Shown: positions 48,980 to 61,549 of the stretch, in pieces | How positions within the stretch are numbered: the first letter of the stretch is position 1 | Layout of the letters: every line of letters begins with the position of its first letter | Assembly (NCBI GenBank): GCA_034770075.1 | Contig: CM068383.1 | Coordinates: forward strand, 8,149,778-8,213,777 | DNA: 64,000 bases | Direction of reading: 5' to 3' | DNA from: Aralia elata | Lineage: Eukaryota; Streptophyta; Magnoliopsida; Apiales; Araliaceae | Translations under genes and position numbers: made by a program | The notes under the pieces: generated by a model | What the model was told of the DNA's origin: nothing | The model's database searches: none | The model's input: the letters and a program-made list of their open reading frames with translations, nothing else

Positions 48980-49265
48980 CACTACAAGAAAAACAATTAA
49001 GCTCGACGGAATTATTTTCGACAGACCATTTTCCGTCAAAAATAACTTAAGTTCAACAGAATTGTTTTGTCGAAAATAAGTCCCTCGTAAATGGGTTAAG
49101 TACGACAACATTCCGTCAGAAGTAACGTGTGCCCATTAGGGCCAATATTCTCGCCAGCGCCAACAATAATGTCGACGGAATAATATTATTCTCAACGGAA
49201 TATTTGTCGAAAATAAGTTAATTTCGAGGGACTTAGTTTCACTGGATACTCCGTCGGAAATAGGA
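48980..49265. repeat. CACTA 2 subterminal repeats, left
   Basis: At least ten CGACGGAAT/TTCCGTCG motifs in both orientations; same family of motif as in CACTA 1. Confidence 0.8.
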
Positions 49266-49289
49266 AATAAAACCTAATCTCATTTTTAT

Positions 49290-50004
49290 CAGTCGTCGTA
49301 ACTTCATTTTCACTCACATCTCTCTCTTTCTCTCAGCTCTCTCTCTCTCTCTCTCAATCCTCTATTAGCTCCCTATATCTCTCTCATTCTTATCTGCTTT
49401 CGCCCAGTCGCTGCATCTCTTAGTCCTCTTCCCCTCACTATCTGTTCCCAGCCGCTGCACCTCAGGACCGTCACCGCCGAAATTCTGCTGCTCCACCACC
49501 TCATCTTTCTCTCTCTGTCATTCTTCAAAGTTAGTGCAAGAATTTGTAAAAAAATTAGCAAATATTTCATTCAATTTGTCATTCAAACTGAAATTTTGAT
49601 AATTTTGTGCCCCAAATTGTCAAGTACTGAAATTGGTAATTCGGAATAATTGTTGAATTTGAAATTGGGAATTCAAAATTTGGAATCTGCATATTGAGTT
49701 CAATTCAAATTTTTGAATATTGCATACTGAAATTAGAGCATTGTCATTCAATTTTTTTTCTAAAATTAGAAATATGTATATTGAGTTGAATGTTAGCTGA
49801 AATTGGAGCCTTGTCATTCAATTTTTTTATTTTATTTTATTTTTCTGAAATTGAGCATCTGCATATTGAGTTGAATGTTAACTGAAATTAGAGCCTTGTC
49901 ATTCAATTTGTCATGTTAGATGAAATATTTGTATGTTACTGATATCACTGATGAATCTGATAATTAATTTAAGTTGGGTTTAATTTGTACAATTTGCTTG
50001 TTCA
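49290..50004 (+). promoter_or_regulatory. CACTA 2 leader and following non-coding stretch
   Basis: 49300-49540 is CT-rich (TCTCTCTTTCTCTCAGCTC) and matches in style and position the leader of CACTA 1 (38530-38790 inverted). From 49540 it becomes AT-rich with a repeated TTGTCATTCAATTT segment (about 49575, 49740, 49810, 49895) joined to GCATATTGAGTTGAATGTTA in two or three copies. Continues after element D at 61419. Likely leader plus first intron; no ORF. Confidence 0.45.
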
Positions 50005-52771
50005 TGTGACGCCCCCAAATCCGAGTTACCTCAAACCACACAGATTTGGTGCTCACTATGCATACATAATCACTAACTACCCTTAAACAAAAGATTTTAA
50101 GTAAAGCGAACTGAATAATAAACAAAAGAAATATCTCCCATAAAAGGGTTACATAGCTTTCCAAAATAAGTCCCAGGTTTTCTAACCTTTAATACATCAT
50201 TTAAACGCGGAAACATAAATAACTAACAAGTCTCAATTACACAAAAAAAACAAGTCTTCACGTAATAGCAAATCATAGTCACTTGCTCATTTTTCCTTTT
50301 CCTTTGCTAGTAGACGGCTCATTTGTTATCTCAGCTTTAGCTGCAAAGTTTTAGTATGCAAGGGTGAGCAAAACGAGTGCCCACCAAAACAACAATGAAC
50401 ACTTTTCAAATAATCTAATTTGTATGGAATAACTTTTCTGCTGAATGTTAATTAGAAATGGAAACGTCTGAAAGCTCAATAGAATATAAATAGAACTTTA
50501 AGATATACTAGGAGTGATATACTGAGGGTCACAAGACCTCGAACCATGTCCTAGGTTAACAGACAAGTTTGCTATAACCTTTAACAGTTTAATAAACTAT
50601 AACTGGAATATTCGTCTCGTACTCAGGGTGATCAGCCCGTTGTACAATGTATTGTGCACAACCATTCAACGATTTTGCGTAAGTATTCCCCTATACTAGG
50701 GTTGTTCTTCTCAGTTTTGCCATCCAAGAATTTAGTTCAGCAAAAAATAGAATTTTAACAATTTAGATTATGATCAAGGATCATCAACAATGATATACAA
50801 TGATATGGATTTTGTATGTCCAAGACATTAGAATAATGATTTCAATTAACTTAAGCTTTGAACATCAAGAATCCACAAACCAGAAGTTTATAACATGCAA
50901 TGATAGCTTGCTAGATGAGAAAGTAGGGTTTAGAAGCTTACATAAACTGGAATCGAGATAAGATAGGAACACTTGCGTCAAGTAAATTTAAGATTGAAAA
51001 CATATTTAATGTGAAAGAGTTGAGAATAGGAAACTTGCCTCGTGCGTAGTTTTTCCTAATTACAAACCACGTACAATAAATAACCTACATATACCGTTTG
51101 TTATAACAACAAAATGATTAGTTATAACATTTCGTATTCATTAACACTTCAAGAATCTCTCTCAATCAATCTCAACTCAATTCCCTATTGACTTCTGATT
51201 ATTAACTCTATCTCGGAAGCTACAAGCTTAGATATAAAAAATGTTAATCTTTAAGAGCTTCTAGAACTTGTCTTTAAATTAAGATATAACAACGTTGTAT
51301 TTCATAGATACCAAACATAAGCTTAACATCTACCTTATTATCTTGGTATTTGTTCTATACATTGGTTTAAGTTTTAACCCTGCATAAGATAGTATATCAT
51401 AAAAGAGAAAATCAAAAAATAATAAAAATCCCATGTTCTGCAATTCTCGCCGGGGCGAGAAAAATTAAGCTCTATGGGCTCGCCGGGGCGAGAAAAATGA
51501 ACTTGCTGAGCTCGCCGGGGCGAGCTTCCCAGATTACAGGTTCTGCAGTTCGCGAACTGCAGAATCTTCCAACCCAAAACACAAATTTTCCAGCATCAAG
51601 ACACCAAATTAAGCATTTTAAATTAACACAAACCTCTTATGAACTGTATTTAGCATCCATATAACGATTCTAACAACCTAAAACAATCAAACCAACAAAA
51701 CCCAAAGGATTAGACCATGCTTTTGCTAAAAACTCATTTTTTTGACATTTTTTATAAAATCAACTACTACAAACCCATTATTTGATGAAATTAGATGGCT
51801 AAGCATGCAATCTCTTCATAATTGAACATTGAATCATATATCACCATCAATTGCAAGTTAATACATGAATTGAGCACTGATTTAAACCCAAAGTAGACCA
51901 AAACACACATATTATCAAAAACCCAATTTCGTCATTCTCAAACTTGTTTTCACAAATTAAATCAATCCAAATAATACTAAAACATTATATAACAGATTAC
52001 TTGCATATATATACTAACAAATTAACAACTCTTGTAACAAATTAGCCACCAAAATCAATCACAGAGAACTAATTTTTGAATACCTTGAATAAAACTTTAA
52101 ATAAAATTATACCTTGGTAGATGATTAAGAACACTAGTTGATGATTATCAAGCTTCAATTCCACTCTCAATTCTCACAAATTCTCAACTTTTCTCTCTAC
52201 TTCTCTCCCTTTCTCCCTTCTCTGGCTTTTTGCAGAACAACCAAGCCAATAGCAAATATACGTGAAATATAAAACTGACCCTTACGTGATTGTCAATTAA
52301 GAGAGAGCAAAGGTTTTCAGTTAAAAAAATCCCAAAGGCTATAAGGCCACGTTTGGCAAAACAACTCTTCCAAACCAAATTATTCTAATAAACTACATAT
52401 TATATAGTTAAATAATTGTCACACCCTTAATTAAACAATAATATTAACTCAAGTAAATTTCATCATACATTAGCTATAATAATTTCATTGCACTTATAAT
52501 TCCATTCAATAAATTAATAAAGCTCCAATTCAATTATTAAAATAAATTAGAATTTATACAACATTGTAATTACTAACAATATATTAATAATTTAATTAAT
52601 TTAATCATCTTATTAAATCAAATCTTCAAATCAAAACATTAATTTAATTATACCACATCTAATTAAATTAACGCACAACAAATTCATCAGTTATTAAAAA
52701 AAACAACAATTAAAACATTCATTCAACTCCAATAAATATTTCAAATAATTATAAAATTCCAGATTGTTACA
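50005..52771 (-). repeat. Element D 3' LTR
   Basis: Minus-strand start TGTAACAATCTGG (52771), end TTTGGGGGCGTCACA (50005). It holds three CTCGCCGGGGCGAG palindromes and a 24-bp perfect palindrome (51450-51565), a stem-loop at 50360-50386, and a purine-rich leader on the minus strand (52190-52230). Confidence 0.95.
51445..51565. repeat. Palindrome cluster in element D 3' LTR
   Basis: Three copies of the 14-bp palindrome CTCGCCGGGGCGAG (the first begins with T) spaced about 35 bp, followed by a 24-bp perfect palindrome whose left half is TTCTGCAGTTCG. The 5' LTR copy (60085-60208) is the same except that the third 14-mer has one C-to-T change. Confidence 0.92.
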
Positions 52772-52790
52772 TCCTTCCCTCCTTACAAGG
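52772..52790 (-). other. Polypurine tract of element D
   Basis: CCTTGTAAGGAGGGAAGGA on the minus strand, ending at the 3' LTR start; preceded by the frequent GAGGACAGAATCC motif. Confidence 0.8.
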
Positions 52791-52799
52791 ATTCTGTCC

Positions 52800-54325
52800 T
52801 CAGAATCGCAGAACTAGGATGACACAAATAACTCAGGATAATTCTTCATCATTTCAGCTTATAGTTTCCACGTAGCTTCATCAGCATTGTGGTTCCGCCA
52901 TAGTACCTTAACAGAAGGTATCACTTTATTCCTGAGAACCTGTTCCTTCCTGTCTACTATCTGAAGTGGAATTTCCTCGTAATTTAAGTCTTTCTCGAAT
53001 TGTATAGGTTCATATTTTATGACATGTTTATAATCGGGCTTATAAGGTCGTAAAACAGATATATGAAAAACATTATGGATATGAATCAGCTCTGGAGGTA
53101 GAGCTACTTCATAAGCCACCTCACCAACTTGTCGTAGTACTTCAAAAGGACCAATAAATCTTGGACTAAGCTTACCCTTCTTGCCAAAACGAATTTTTCC
53201 TTTCCAGGGTGAAACTTTCAGAAATACGAAGCTTCCTACCTCAAATTCTCATTTCTGCCGATGTTGATCCGCATACTTCTTCTGCCTGTCTTGAGCAGCT
53301 AATAGTCGCGCTCTTATAACTTTCACGATCTCTGCGGTTTATTGTACCAGTTCTGGTCCTAGCAGTTGTCGTTCACCAACCTCGTCCCAACATAGAGGAG
53401 TCCGACATTTTCGTCCGTACAACGCTTCGTATGGCGGCATGCCAATGCTTGCGTGGTAACTATTGTTGTAAGCAAACTCGACCAATGGTAGGTGGTCATC
53501 CTAGTTTCCCTTAAAATCCATGACACATGCGCGTAACATATCCTCTAGAGTTTGGATCGTTCTTTCGCTCTGGCCATCAGTTTGAGGATGATATGCAGTG
53601 CTCATTCTCAACTGAGTTCCCAAGCATTCTTGCAACCGCTTCCAAAAATTTGACGTAAACCTCAGATCGCGATCAGACACAATAGACACAGGAACACCAT
53701 GTCGCGAAATAATTTCCTTGATGTATAATTTGGCTAACTGGTCTAAGTTGAATCTAATCTTGATCGGTAAGAAATGCGCTGATTTTGTCAGTCTGTCCAC
53801 GACTACCCAAATTGCGTCAAAACCTTTCTGTGTAGTTGGCAAACCTACCACAAAATCCATCGTTATGTGTTCCCACTTCCATTCTGGTATTTCTAACGGC
53901 TGCAACAAACCACTGGGTCGCTGATGTTCATCTTTCACTTTCTGGCATGTCAAACATCTGGCAACACATTCTGCCACATCACACTTCATTCCTGACCACC
54001 AATAATGTTGACGAAGATCTTGATACATTTTTGTACTCCCTGGGTGAACTGAGTAATGTGTGTTGTGAGCTTCATCCAAGATCTCCCTTCTAACATCCGG
54101 TACCAATGGAACCCAAATTCGATGTTCAAATCTGAGTAATCCCTTGGCATCAATACTGAACTTTCCACCTTGTCCCCTAGAGACTTCCTTTCTAATCTTT
54201 TCACACTCCGCATTGTGAAGTTGAGCTTCTTTAATTCGATCCAGCAACACAGGATGTACCTCGATCTGAAATATCCTCTCCTTTAATTCATGCTGGCACT
54301 TCACCTCCAATTCCAACTTCGCCAT
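52800..54325 (-). pseudogene. Integrase with zinc finger and C-terminal chromodomain, broken
   Basis: The frame 54325-53501 holds the HHCC zinc finger (HNTHYSVHPGSTKMYQDL, then CVARCLTCQKVK), the catalytic Asp regions ITMDFVVGLP and VSIVSDRDLRF, and STAYHPQTDGQSERTIQTLE with the catalytic Glu. It stops where GN-stop-DDHLP should read Trp. More stops follow at about 53340 and 53250. The frame 53119-52859 gives the GPY-type linker end, HNVFHISVLRPY, and the chromodomain end EQVLRNKVIPSVKVLWRNH. Integrase inserts the cDNA; the chromodomain is thought to steer it to marked chromatin. Not functional as written. Confidence 0.9.
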
Positions 54326-54343
54326 CTGTTTAACAAGTTCCTC

Positions 54344-56320
54344 CTAAACTGTCAATAACATAAGTTTCTCCCGACCCTTCTTGCTTAATGCATCAGCAAC
54401 GACATTTGCCTTTCTTGGATGATAGAGAATTTCGCAGTCGTAATCCTTAATCAGCTCTAACCATCGCCTTTGTCGCATGTTGAGGTCCTTCTGTGTAAAA
54501 ATGTACTTGAGGCTCTTATGATCCGTGTAGATCTCACACTTCTCACCATAAAGGTAGTGCCTCCAGATCTTTAAAGCAAACACCACCGCTGCCAATTCTA
54601 AATCATGCGTTGGGTATCCCTTCTCGTAATCTTTCAGTTGTCGTGAAGCGTACGCAATAACCTTGTCGTTTTGCATAAGCACGCAGCCAAGGCCCTTATG
54701 CGACGCGTCACTATAAACCACAAAATTTCTGGTACTATCTGGAAAAGATAATATAGGTGCCATACTTAACCTCTTCTTTAGTTCCTGAAAACTTTCCTCG
54801 CACTTCTCCGTCCAGACAAACTTAACCGCTTTCCTAGTCAAATTTGTCAATGGAGTGGCGATTTTAGAAAAATCTTGTATAAACCGTTGATAATACCCTG
54901 CCAAACCTAAGAAACTCCTTACTTCCGATGGTGTCTTCGGTTGCTCCCAATCTATTACAGCTTCCACTTTAGCCGGATCCACCGAAATCCCATCTTTATC
55001 AATTACATGTCCAAGAAATTGAACGCGATCCAACCAAAACTCACATTTTGAAAATTTCGCAAAAAGCTTCTCTTTTCGTAATGCCTCTAAAGTTAGTCGC
55101 AAATGCTCCACATGGTCTTCTCGTGATTTAGAATATACTAAAATATCGTCGATAAACACCACCACGAACTTATCTAGAAACGGTTTAAACACCCTATTCA
55201 TTAAGTCCATGAATGCCGCAGGTGCATTCGTTAGACCGAATGACATAACCAGAAAACTCGTAGTGACCGTAACGGGTTCTGAAACGCCGTCTTCGGAACA
55301 TCCTCCTTTCTCACTTTCAGCTGATGGTAAACCGCTTCTTAAGTCTATTCTTAGAAAAATGAGTAGCTCCCTTCAGTTGATCGAATAGATCGTCAATTCT
55401 CGGTAACGGGTATTTATTCTTGATTGTAACCTTGTTCAATTCACGATAATCTATGCAAAGACGCATCGAACCATCCTTCTTCTTAACAAACAACACCGGC
55501 GCTCCCCACGACGAAACACTCGGTTGAATGTACTTCTTGTCTAGTAACTCTTGCAATTGCACCATCAACTCCTTCATCTCCACCGGAGCCATTCGATACG
55601 GAGCTTTTGATATAGGCGCAGTCCCGGGAACTAAATCAATAACGAATTCAATCTCTCTATCTGGAGGTAATCCCGACAAATCATCCGAAAAAACATCCGT
55701 AAAATCCCTCACCACCGGTATTTCTTCTAATTTTGTACCGGTCTTCCGAGTATCTACCACATGAGCTAAATACCCTACACATCCTTGCTTTAGTAACTTC
55801 TTGGCCTGCATAATCGTTAGACAAGTTGTTTGCCTTGGCGATTTGCTACCATAAAATACCACTTTAGACGGAGTCTTAAGGTTGACACACTTCTTTTGGC
55901 AATCAATAATCCCCCCACAATCATACAACCAATCCATCCCTAGAATGACGTCAAATTCCCCAAGTTTAATCGGAATAAGATCTACTGTCATCATATGACC
56001 ATAAATATTCACCTCGCAATTTTTGTACACATACCTAATTGGTATCACTTCCCTATTGGCAATCTCTATGTTTAAGGGAAAGTCTAACTCTTCTCGGGGT
56101 ATCTCTAGTTTCTCAGCAAAATCATCAGAAATGAAAGAACAAGTTGCACCCGAATCAAAAAGTACATATGCATTCAAGTTATTTACTGGTAGGATACCTA
56201 CCACCACCTCCTTGGATCGAACCGCATCCTGAACCGTCATATTAAAAGTGCGAGCAGTCGGGCGATTTGCCGTAACTGGTCCAGAAATAGTTAGTGCACC
56301 TCCACTATTGCTTCCTTTGC
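54344..56320 (-). pseudogene. Protease, reverse transcriptase and RNase H, frameshifted
   Basis: Protease active site VLFDSGATCSF lies near 56156. Reverse transcriptase begins with APVLFVKKKDGSMRLCIDYR and breaks at GATHFSK near 55350. Between 55250 and 55360 four single-base insertions in short homopolymers shift the frame; it resumes in 55246-54344 with MSFGLTNAPAAFMDLMNRVF and the catalytic FIDD box (VVFIDDILVYSKS). RNase H follows: YSDASHKGLGCVL, THDLELAAVVFALKIWRHYL, then HPRKANVVADALSKK. A TAG at 54341 separates it from integrase. These parts would copy the element RNA into DNA. Confidence 0.92.
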
Positions 56321-57332
56321 CTCCATTTCCCCCACTAGCAACTTTCCTTGGACAATCACGAGCAAGATGGTCTTTTGACCCGCACGTGAAACATGCACCC
56401 TTCTTTGGGGCAGTACAGTTTGGAGCAATGTGGCCCTCTTGTCCACAATTGTAACAGACTCTCTTTCCTTTCAAGCACACACCTGCATGATTCTTACCAC
56501 AAGTTGCACAAGCTTCAGTTTTCTTCCTCTGGTTATTCTGCTAACTTCTAGTAGAACCACCATCATTCCATTTTCGTTTTTGGTTTCCTCCCCCACTGCT
56601 ACCACTCGGCCTATTCTCGGTCTCATTCCTTTTCTTTTTCTGCTCTTGATTGTATTTGGTTAATGCATCACTTCCTCCCTCTGCTATTATCGCTTTCTCT
56701 AACACCGCCGCGAACGTGTTGAGTTGAAACATAGAAACCCTACTGTAAAGCCAAGGTTTCAATCCCTGCTCGAATCGTCTAGCTTTTCTCTCATCTGTGT
56801 TTACTTGGTATGGTGCAAACCTCGCTAGTTCATTGAACCTTGCCGCGTATTCAGGCACTGACATTGTTCCTTACTTAAGTTCGAGAAACTGAACCTCCAT
56901 CTGGTTCTGCGCACTAGCCGGGAAATACATTTCAAAGAACATCTCTTTAAATCGATCCCACGGTATAACACCTTCTCCTGCTCTCGTCTTGTTGGCTTGC
57001 CACCAGTAACTGGCTTCCGACTTTAACATGAAAGTCGCAAAGGCAGTCTTCTGATCATTCCCAACCCTAGCGACTTCAAAAACTTTTTCCATTTCCATTA
57101 CCCAAGTTTGGGCTTCTATCGGATCCATTGTTCCCTTAAACTCAGGGGGACCAACGGCCTTAAAATCCTTAAAGGTCGTAGCTTGAGCTTGTGGTTGATT
57201 TGCAAAAACTACTGTCAAAAGGTTCACTAACTGCTGAACTGGGTTAGCATCGGGTGGATTATTGTTATTGTTATTAGTAGACCCCTCTGGGGGTGGTTGC
57301 TGACGGGGTCGTCCAACTCTTCTTGGCGGCAT
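56321..57332 (-). pseudogene. Gag of element D (capsid and three zinc knuckles), two stops
   Basis: Starts MPPRRVGRPRQQPPPEGS at 57332. Capsid: FKAVGPPEFKGTMDPIEAQT, ASYWWQANKTRAGEGVIPWD and FKEMFFEMYFPASAQNQMEV, then LELK-stop-GTMSVPEYAARF, where a TAA replaces an expected Gln (56868-56870). A TAG follows GGSTRS (about 56538). Beyond it come the cysteine motifs CATCGKNHAGVC, CYNCGQEGHIAPNC and CFTCGSKDHLARDC. It would form the particle and package RNA. Confidence 0.9.
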
Positions 57333-57626
57333 AATTCTGTTGAAGACAATGCTTTTTAGACAATTGCAAATTTTTTTTTAAGTGCTTATAACTCAATTAA
57401 AACATATTTAAATATTCAAAAGTAGAAACTTAACACATAACATTTTTTTTTTCAACAAAAACTTGTTTATTTATTCATTCTCAAACTCAAAAGATAGCAT
57501 TCTACTATTTACATCATCATTTAAGAAGACAGCTTCAGAATTTCATCATTAACGTCTTATCCCATCATTTATATAAGTTGGGATTCATATTCGAAATACT
57601 TGCTATAATATTATGTCTCTAATAGC

Positions 57627-58417
57627 TTAGGAAGACAACCCTCGAAACACAGCATCCTCATGTTCTTGCTCCATGATGCGAACCATAGTTCGGCGATCCA
57701 CAAACCTCGGATAATCCTCTAACTGTGTTGGGTAATGGCAAACCTGATCTTGAGCCCTATCTATCGTCGTGTGGTAAATATACTCCATGTCATCGATCTT
57801 GAACTTCTTCGCGCGAATCTCCCCTTCAGCACGATCCAATTGTTGAGAAACCCTAATGTGAGCATTTTCAACCCTATTACGCATAGCAGTTTCCTCCTTT
57901 AAAGCTTCTTTTAACTCCTCCATCTCAATCTTTAGTTGGCCAATCTCAGACTTTAATTCATCATTCTCAGTTTTAGTTCACCATTTTCAACCTTCACTAC
58001 CTCATTCTCTGACTTCACCTTTTCATTTTCATCTGACAGCTACTCCTGCTGACCCTCTGCGTGAACCAATTTCCATTCTACATCACCCAATCGTACGTCT
58101 AAATCGTAGATCTCTCCATCCTTCTCCTCGATAGTAATACGGCGTGTCTCTGACACTTCCTCCAAAACTCTGAGTTGTTCCCGAAGTTCTACATTTTCAT
58201 CGTATAACTGCTCGTACATCAGCTCCTCGGGATCCTCCTCCTCTTCCTCCTCCTCCTGAACAGTGACCAGCCTCTGCCTAGGTGCTTCCACAGTCACCAA
58301 CTGTTCGCTGACAACATGAACATCTCTGGCCTCCTCGTCTCCAGGCTCTGGGATATCCTCCCTCAGCATTGGGATCTGCTCAACTCGAATCTGGCTAGTT
58401 TGTCCAACCTCTGACAT
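57627..58417 (-). pseudogene. ORF0 of element D: acidic coiled-coil protein, broken
   Basis: The frame 58417-58040 (MSEVGQTSQIRVEQIPMLRE) has an acidic run near residue 55 and a heptad-rich part (ENVELREQLRVLEEVSETRR). After a TAG (58037-58039) it continues SDENEKVKSENEVVKVENGE, loses one base near 57975 and continues in 57923-57627 (MEELKEALKEETAMRNRVEN to EHEDAVFRGLSS). Together about 260 residues, mostly predicted coiled coil by eye. No named domain recognised. Its place between primer site and gag matches ORF0 of the gag-only element. Confidence 0.65.
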
Positions 58418-58630
58418 CCTGACAACAAAATATTTTAATTACTTAATCGATACTACTCGCGAGCACATTAGTTATTAAGCACATAAGCACATAGAGTGTT
58501 TTATTATCTTTAATGAATTCCTTAATTCATTCCTTAATACTCGTTAGGAGTTTTATCACCACTATCTTTTCGATTCCCTAAAAGGCTAATTTCCTAAGGT
58601 TTTTCCCCACCTAAGGTTCTTAAACCTACG

Positions 58631-58642
58631 GCTCTGATACCA
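58631..58642 (-). other. Primer binding site (tRNA-Met type), element D
   Basis: TGGTATCAGAGC on the minus strand, three bases (GGT) after the 5' LTR end. Confidence 0.9.
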
Positions 58643-58645
58643 ACC

Positions 58646-61413
58646 TGTGACGCCCCCAAATCCGGGTTACCTCAAACCACACAGATTTGGTGCTCACTAT
58701 GCATACATAATCACTAACTACCCTTAAACAAAAGATTTTAAGTAAAGCGAACTGAATAATAAACAAAAGAAATATCTCCCATAAAAGGGTTACATAGCTT
58801 TCCAAAATAAGTCCCAGGTTTTCTAACCTTTAATACATCATTTAAACGCGGAAACATAAATAACTAACAAGTCTCAATTACACAAAAAAAAAACAAGTCT
58901 TCACGTAATAGCAAATCATAGTCACTTGCTCATTTTTCCTTTTCCTTTGCTAGTAGACGGCTCATTTGTTATCTCAGCTTTAGCTGCAAAGGTTTAGTAT
59001 GCAAGGGTGAGCAAAACGAGTGCCCACCAAAACAACAATGAACACTTTTCAAATAATCTAATTTGTATGGAATAACTTTTCTGCTGAATGTTAATTAGAA
59101 ATGGAAACGTCTGAAAGCTCAATAGAATATAAATAGAACTTTAAGATATACTAGGAGTGATATACTGAGGGTCACAAGACCTCGAAACCATTGTCCTAGG
59201 TTAACAGACAAGTTTGCTATAACCTTTAACAGTTTAATAAACTATAATTGGACTATTCGTCTCGTACTCAGGGTGATCAGCCCGTTGTACAATGTATTGT
59301 GCACAACCATTCAACGCTTTTGCGTAAGTATTCCCCTATACTAGGGTTGTTCTTCTCAGTTTTGCCATCCAAGAATTTAGTTCAGCAAAAAATAGAATTT
59401 TAACAATTTAGATTATGATCAAGGATCATCAACAATGATATACAATGATATGGATTTTGTATGTCCAAGACATTAGAATAATGATTTCAATTAACTTAAG
59501 CTTTGAACATCAAGAATCCACAAACCAGAAGTTTATAACATGCAATGATAGCTTGCTAGATGAGAAAGCATGGTTTAGAAGCTTACATAAACTGGAATCG
59601 AGATAAGATAGGAACACTTGCGTCAAGTAAATTTAAGATTGAAAACATATTTAATGTGAAAGAGTTGAGAATAGGAAACTTGCCTCGTGCGTAGTTTTTT
59701 CTAATTACAAACCACGTACAATAAATAACCTACATATACCGTTTGTATAACAACAAAATGATTAGTTATAACATTCGTATTCATTAACACTTCAAGAATC
59801 TCTCTCAATCAATCTCAACTCAATTCCCTATTGACTTCTGATTATTAACTCTATCTCGGAAGCTACAAGCTTAGATATAAAAATGTTAATCTTTAAGAGC
59901 TTCTAGAACTTGTCTTTAAATTAAGATATAACAACGTTGTATTTCATAGATACCAAACATAAGCTTAACATCTACCTTATTATCTTGGTATTTGTTCTAT
60001 ACATTGGTTTAAGTTTTAACCCTGCATAAGATAGTATATCATAAAAGAGAAAATCAAAAAATAATAAAAATCCCATGTTCTGCAATTCTCGCCGGGGCGA
60101 GAAAAATTAAGCTCTATGGGCTCGCCGGGGCGAGAAAAATGAACTTGCTGAGCTCGTCGGGGCGAGCTTCCCAGATTACAGGTTCTGCAGTTCGCGAACT
60201 GCAGAATCTTCCAACCCAAAACACAAATTTTCCAGCATCAAGACACCAAATTAAGCATTTTAAATTAACACAAACCTCTTATGAACAGTATTTAGCATCC
60301 ATATAATGATTCTAACAACCTAAAACAATCAAACCAACAAAACCCAAAGGATTAGACCATGCTTTTGCTAAAAACTCATTTTTTTGACATTTTTTATAAA
60401 ATCAACTACTACAAACCCATTATTTGATGAAATTAGATGGCTAAGCATGCAATCTCTTCATAATTGAACATTGAATCATATATCACCATCAATTGCAAGT
60501 TAATACATGAATTGAGCACTGATTTAAACCCAAAGTAGACCAAAACACACATATTATCAAAAACCCAATTTCCTCATTCTCAAACTTGTTTTCACAAATT
60601 AAATCAATCCAAATAATACTAAAACATTATATAACAGATTACTTGCATATATATACTAACAAATTAACAACTCTTGTAACAAATTAGCCACCAAAATCAA
60701 TCACAGAAAACTAATTTTTGAATACCTTGAATAAAACTTTAAATAAAATTATACCTTGGTAGATGATTAAGAACACTAGTTGATGATTATCAAGCTTCAA
60801 TTCCACTCTCAATTCTCACAAATTCTCAACTTTTCTCTCTACTTCTCTCCCTTTCTCACTTCTCTGGCTTTTTGCAGAACAACCAAGCCAATAGCAAATA
60901 TACGTGAAATATAAAACTGACCCTTACGTGATTGTCAGTTAAGAGAGAGCAAAGGTTTTCAGTTAAAAAAATCCCAAAGGCCATAAGGCCACGTTTGGCA
61001 AAACAACTCTCCCAAACCAAATTATTCTAATAAACTACATATTATATAGTTAAATAATTGTCACACCCTTAATTAAACAATAATATTAACTCAAGTAAAT
61101 TTCATCATACATTAGCTATAATAATTTCATTGCACTTATAATTCCATTCAATAAATTAATAAAGCTCCAATTCAATTATTAAAATAAATTAGAATTTATA
61201 CAACATTGTAATTACTAACAATATATTAATAATTTAATTAATTTAATCATCTTATTAAATCAAATCTTCAAATCAAAACATTAATTTAATTATACCACAT
61301 CTAATTAAATTAACGCACAACAAATTCATCAGTTATTAAAAAAAACAACAATTAAAACATTCATTCAACTCCAATAAATATTTCAAATAATTATAAAATT
61401 CCAGATTGTTACA
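58646..61413 (-). repeat. Element D 5' LTR
   Basis: Nearly identical to 50005-52771, with about 20 substitutions and several single-base indels in homopolymers. It contains the same palindrome cluster (60085-60208) and stem-loop (59001-59028). Confidence 0.95.
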
Positions 61414-61549
61414 GTTCATAATTTGATATTAAGACTTTGTTACTTATATTTCTTGCATTTTCTATTGGTTGTTCATTGGATTTGTTGATTAATTGGCATT
61501 GGTATTGGTATTGTGAAATATTGTCATATTTGCTATTTCCAATAGAATT

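Larger units (their letters stand above)
50005..61413 (-). mobile_element. Element D: complete Ty3/gypsy chromovirus (Tekay-like), 11.4 kb
   Basis: GTTCA is duplicated at 50000-50004 and 61414-61418. LTRs of 2767-2768 bp flank a 5.87-kb body with primer site, ORF0, gag, protease, reverse transcriptase, RNase H, integrase and chromodomain in order, all on the minus strand. The LTRs differ by only about 20 substitutions and a few indels by eye, so insertion was recent, yet the coding region has many stops and frameshifts. The chromodomain and large LTR point to the Tekay/Del branch; a tree would be needed to be sure. Confidence 0.95.

Noticed and set aside
51374..51577. 67-residue ORF, identical at 60016-60219
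   Set aside because: It is present twice only because both lie in the LTRs of element D; it translates the palindrome cluster and has no homology I recognise.
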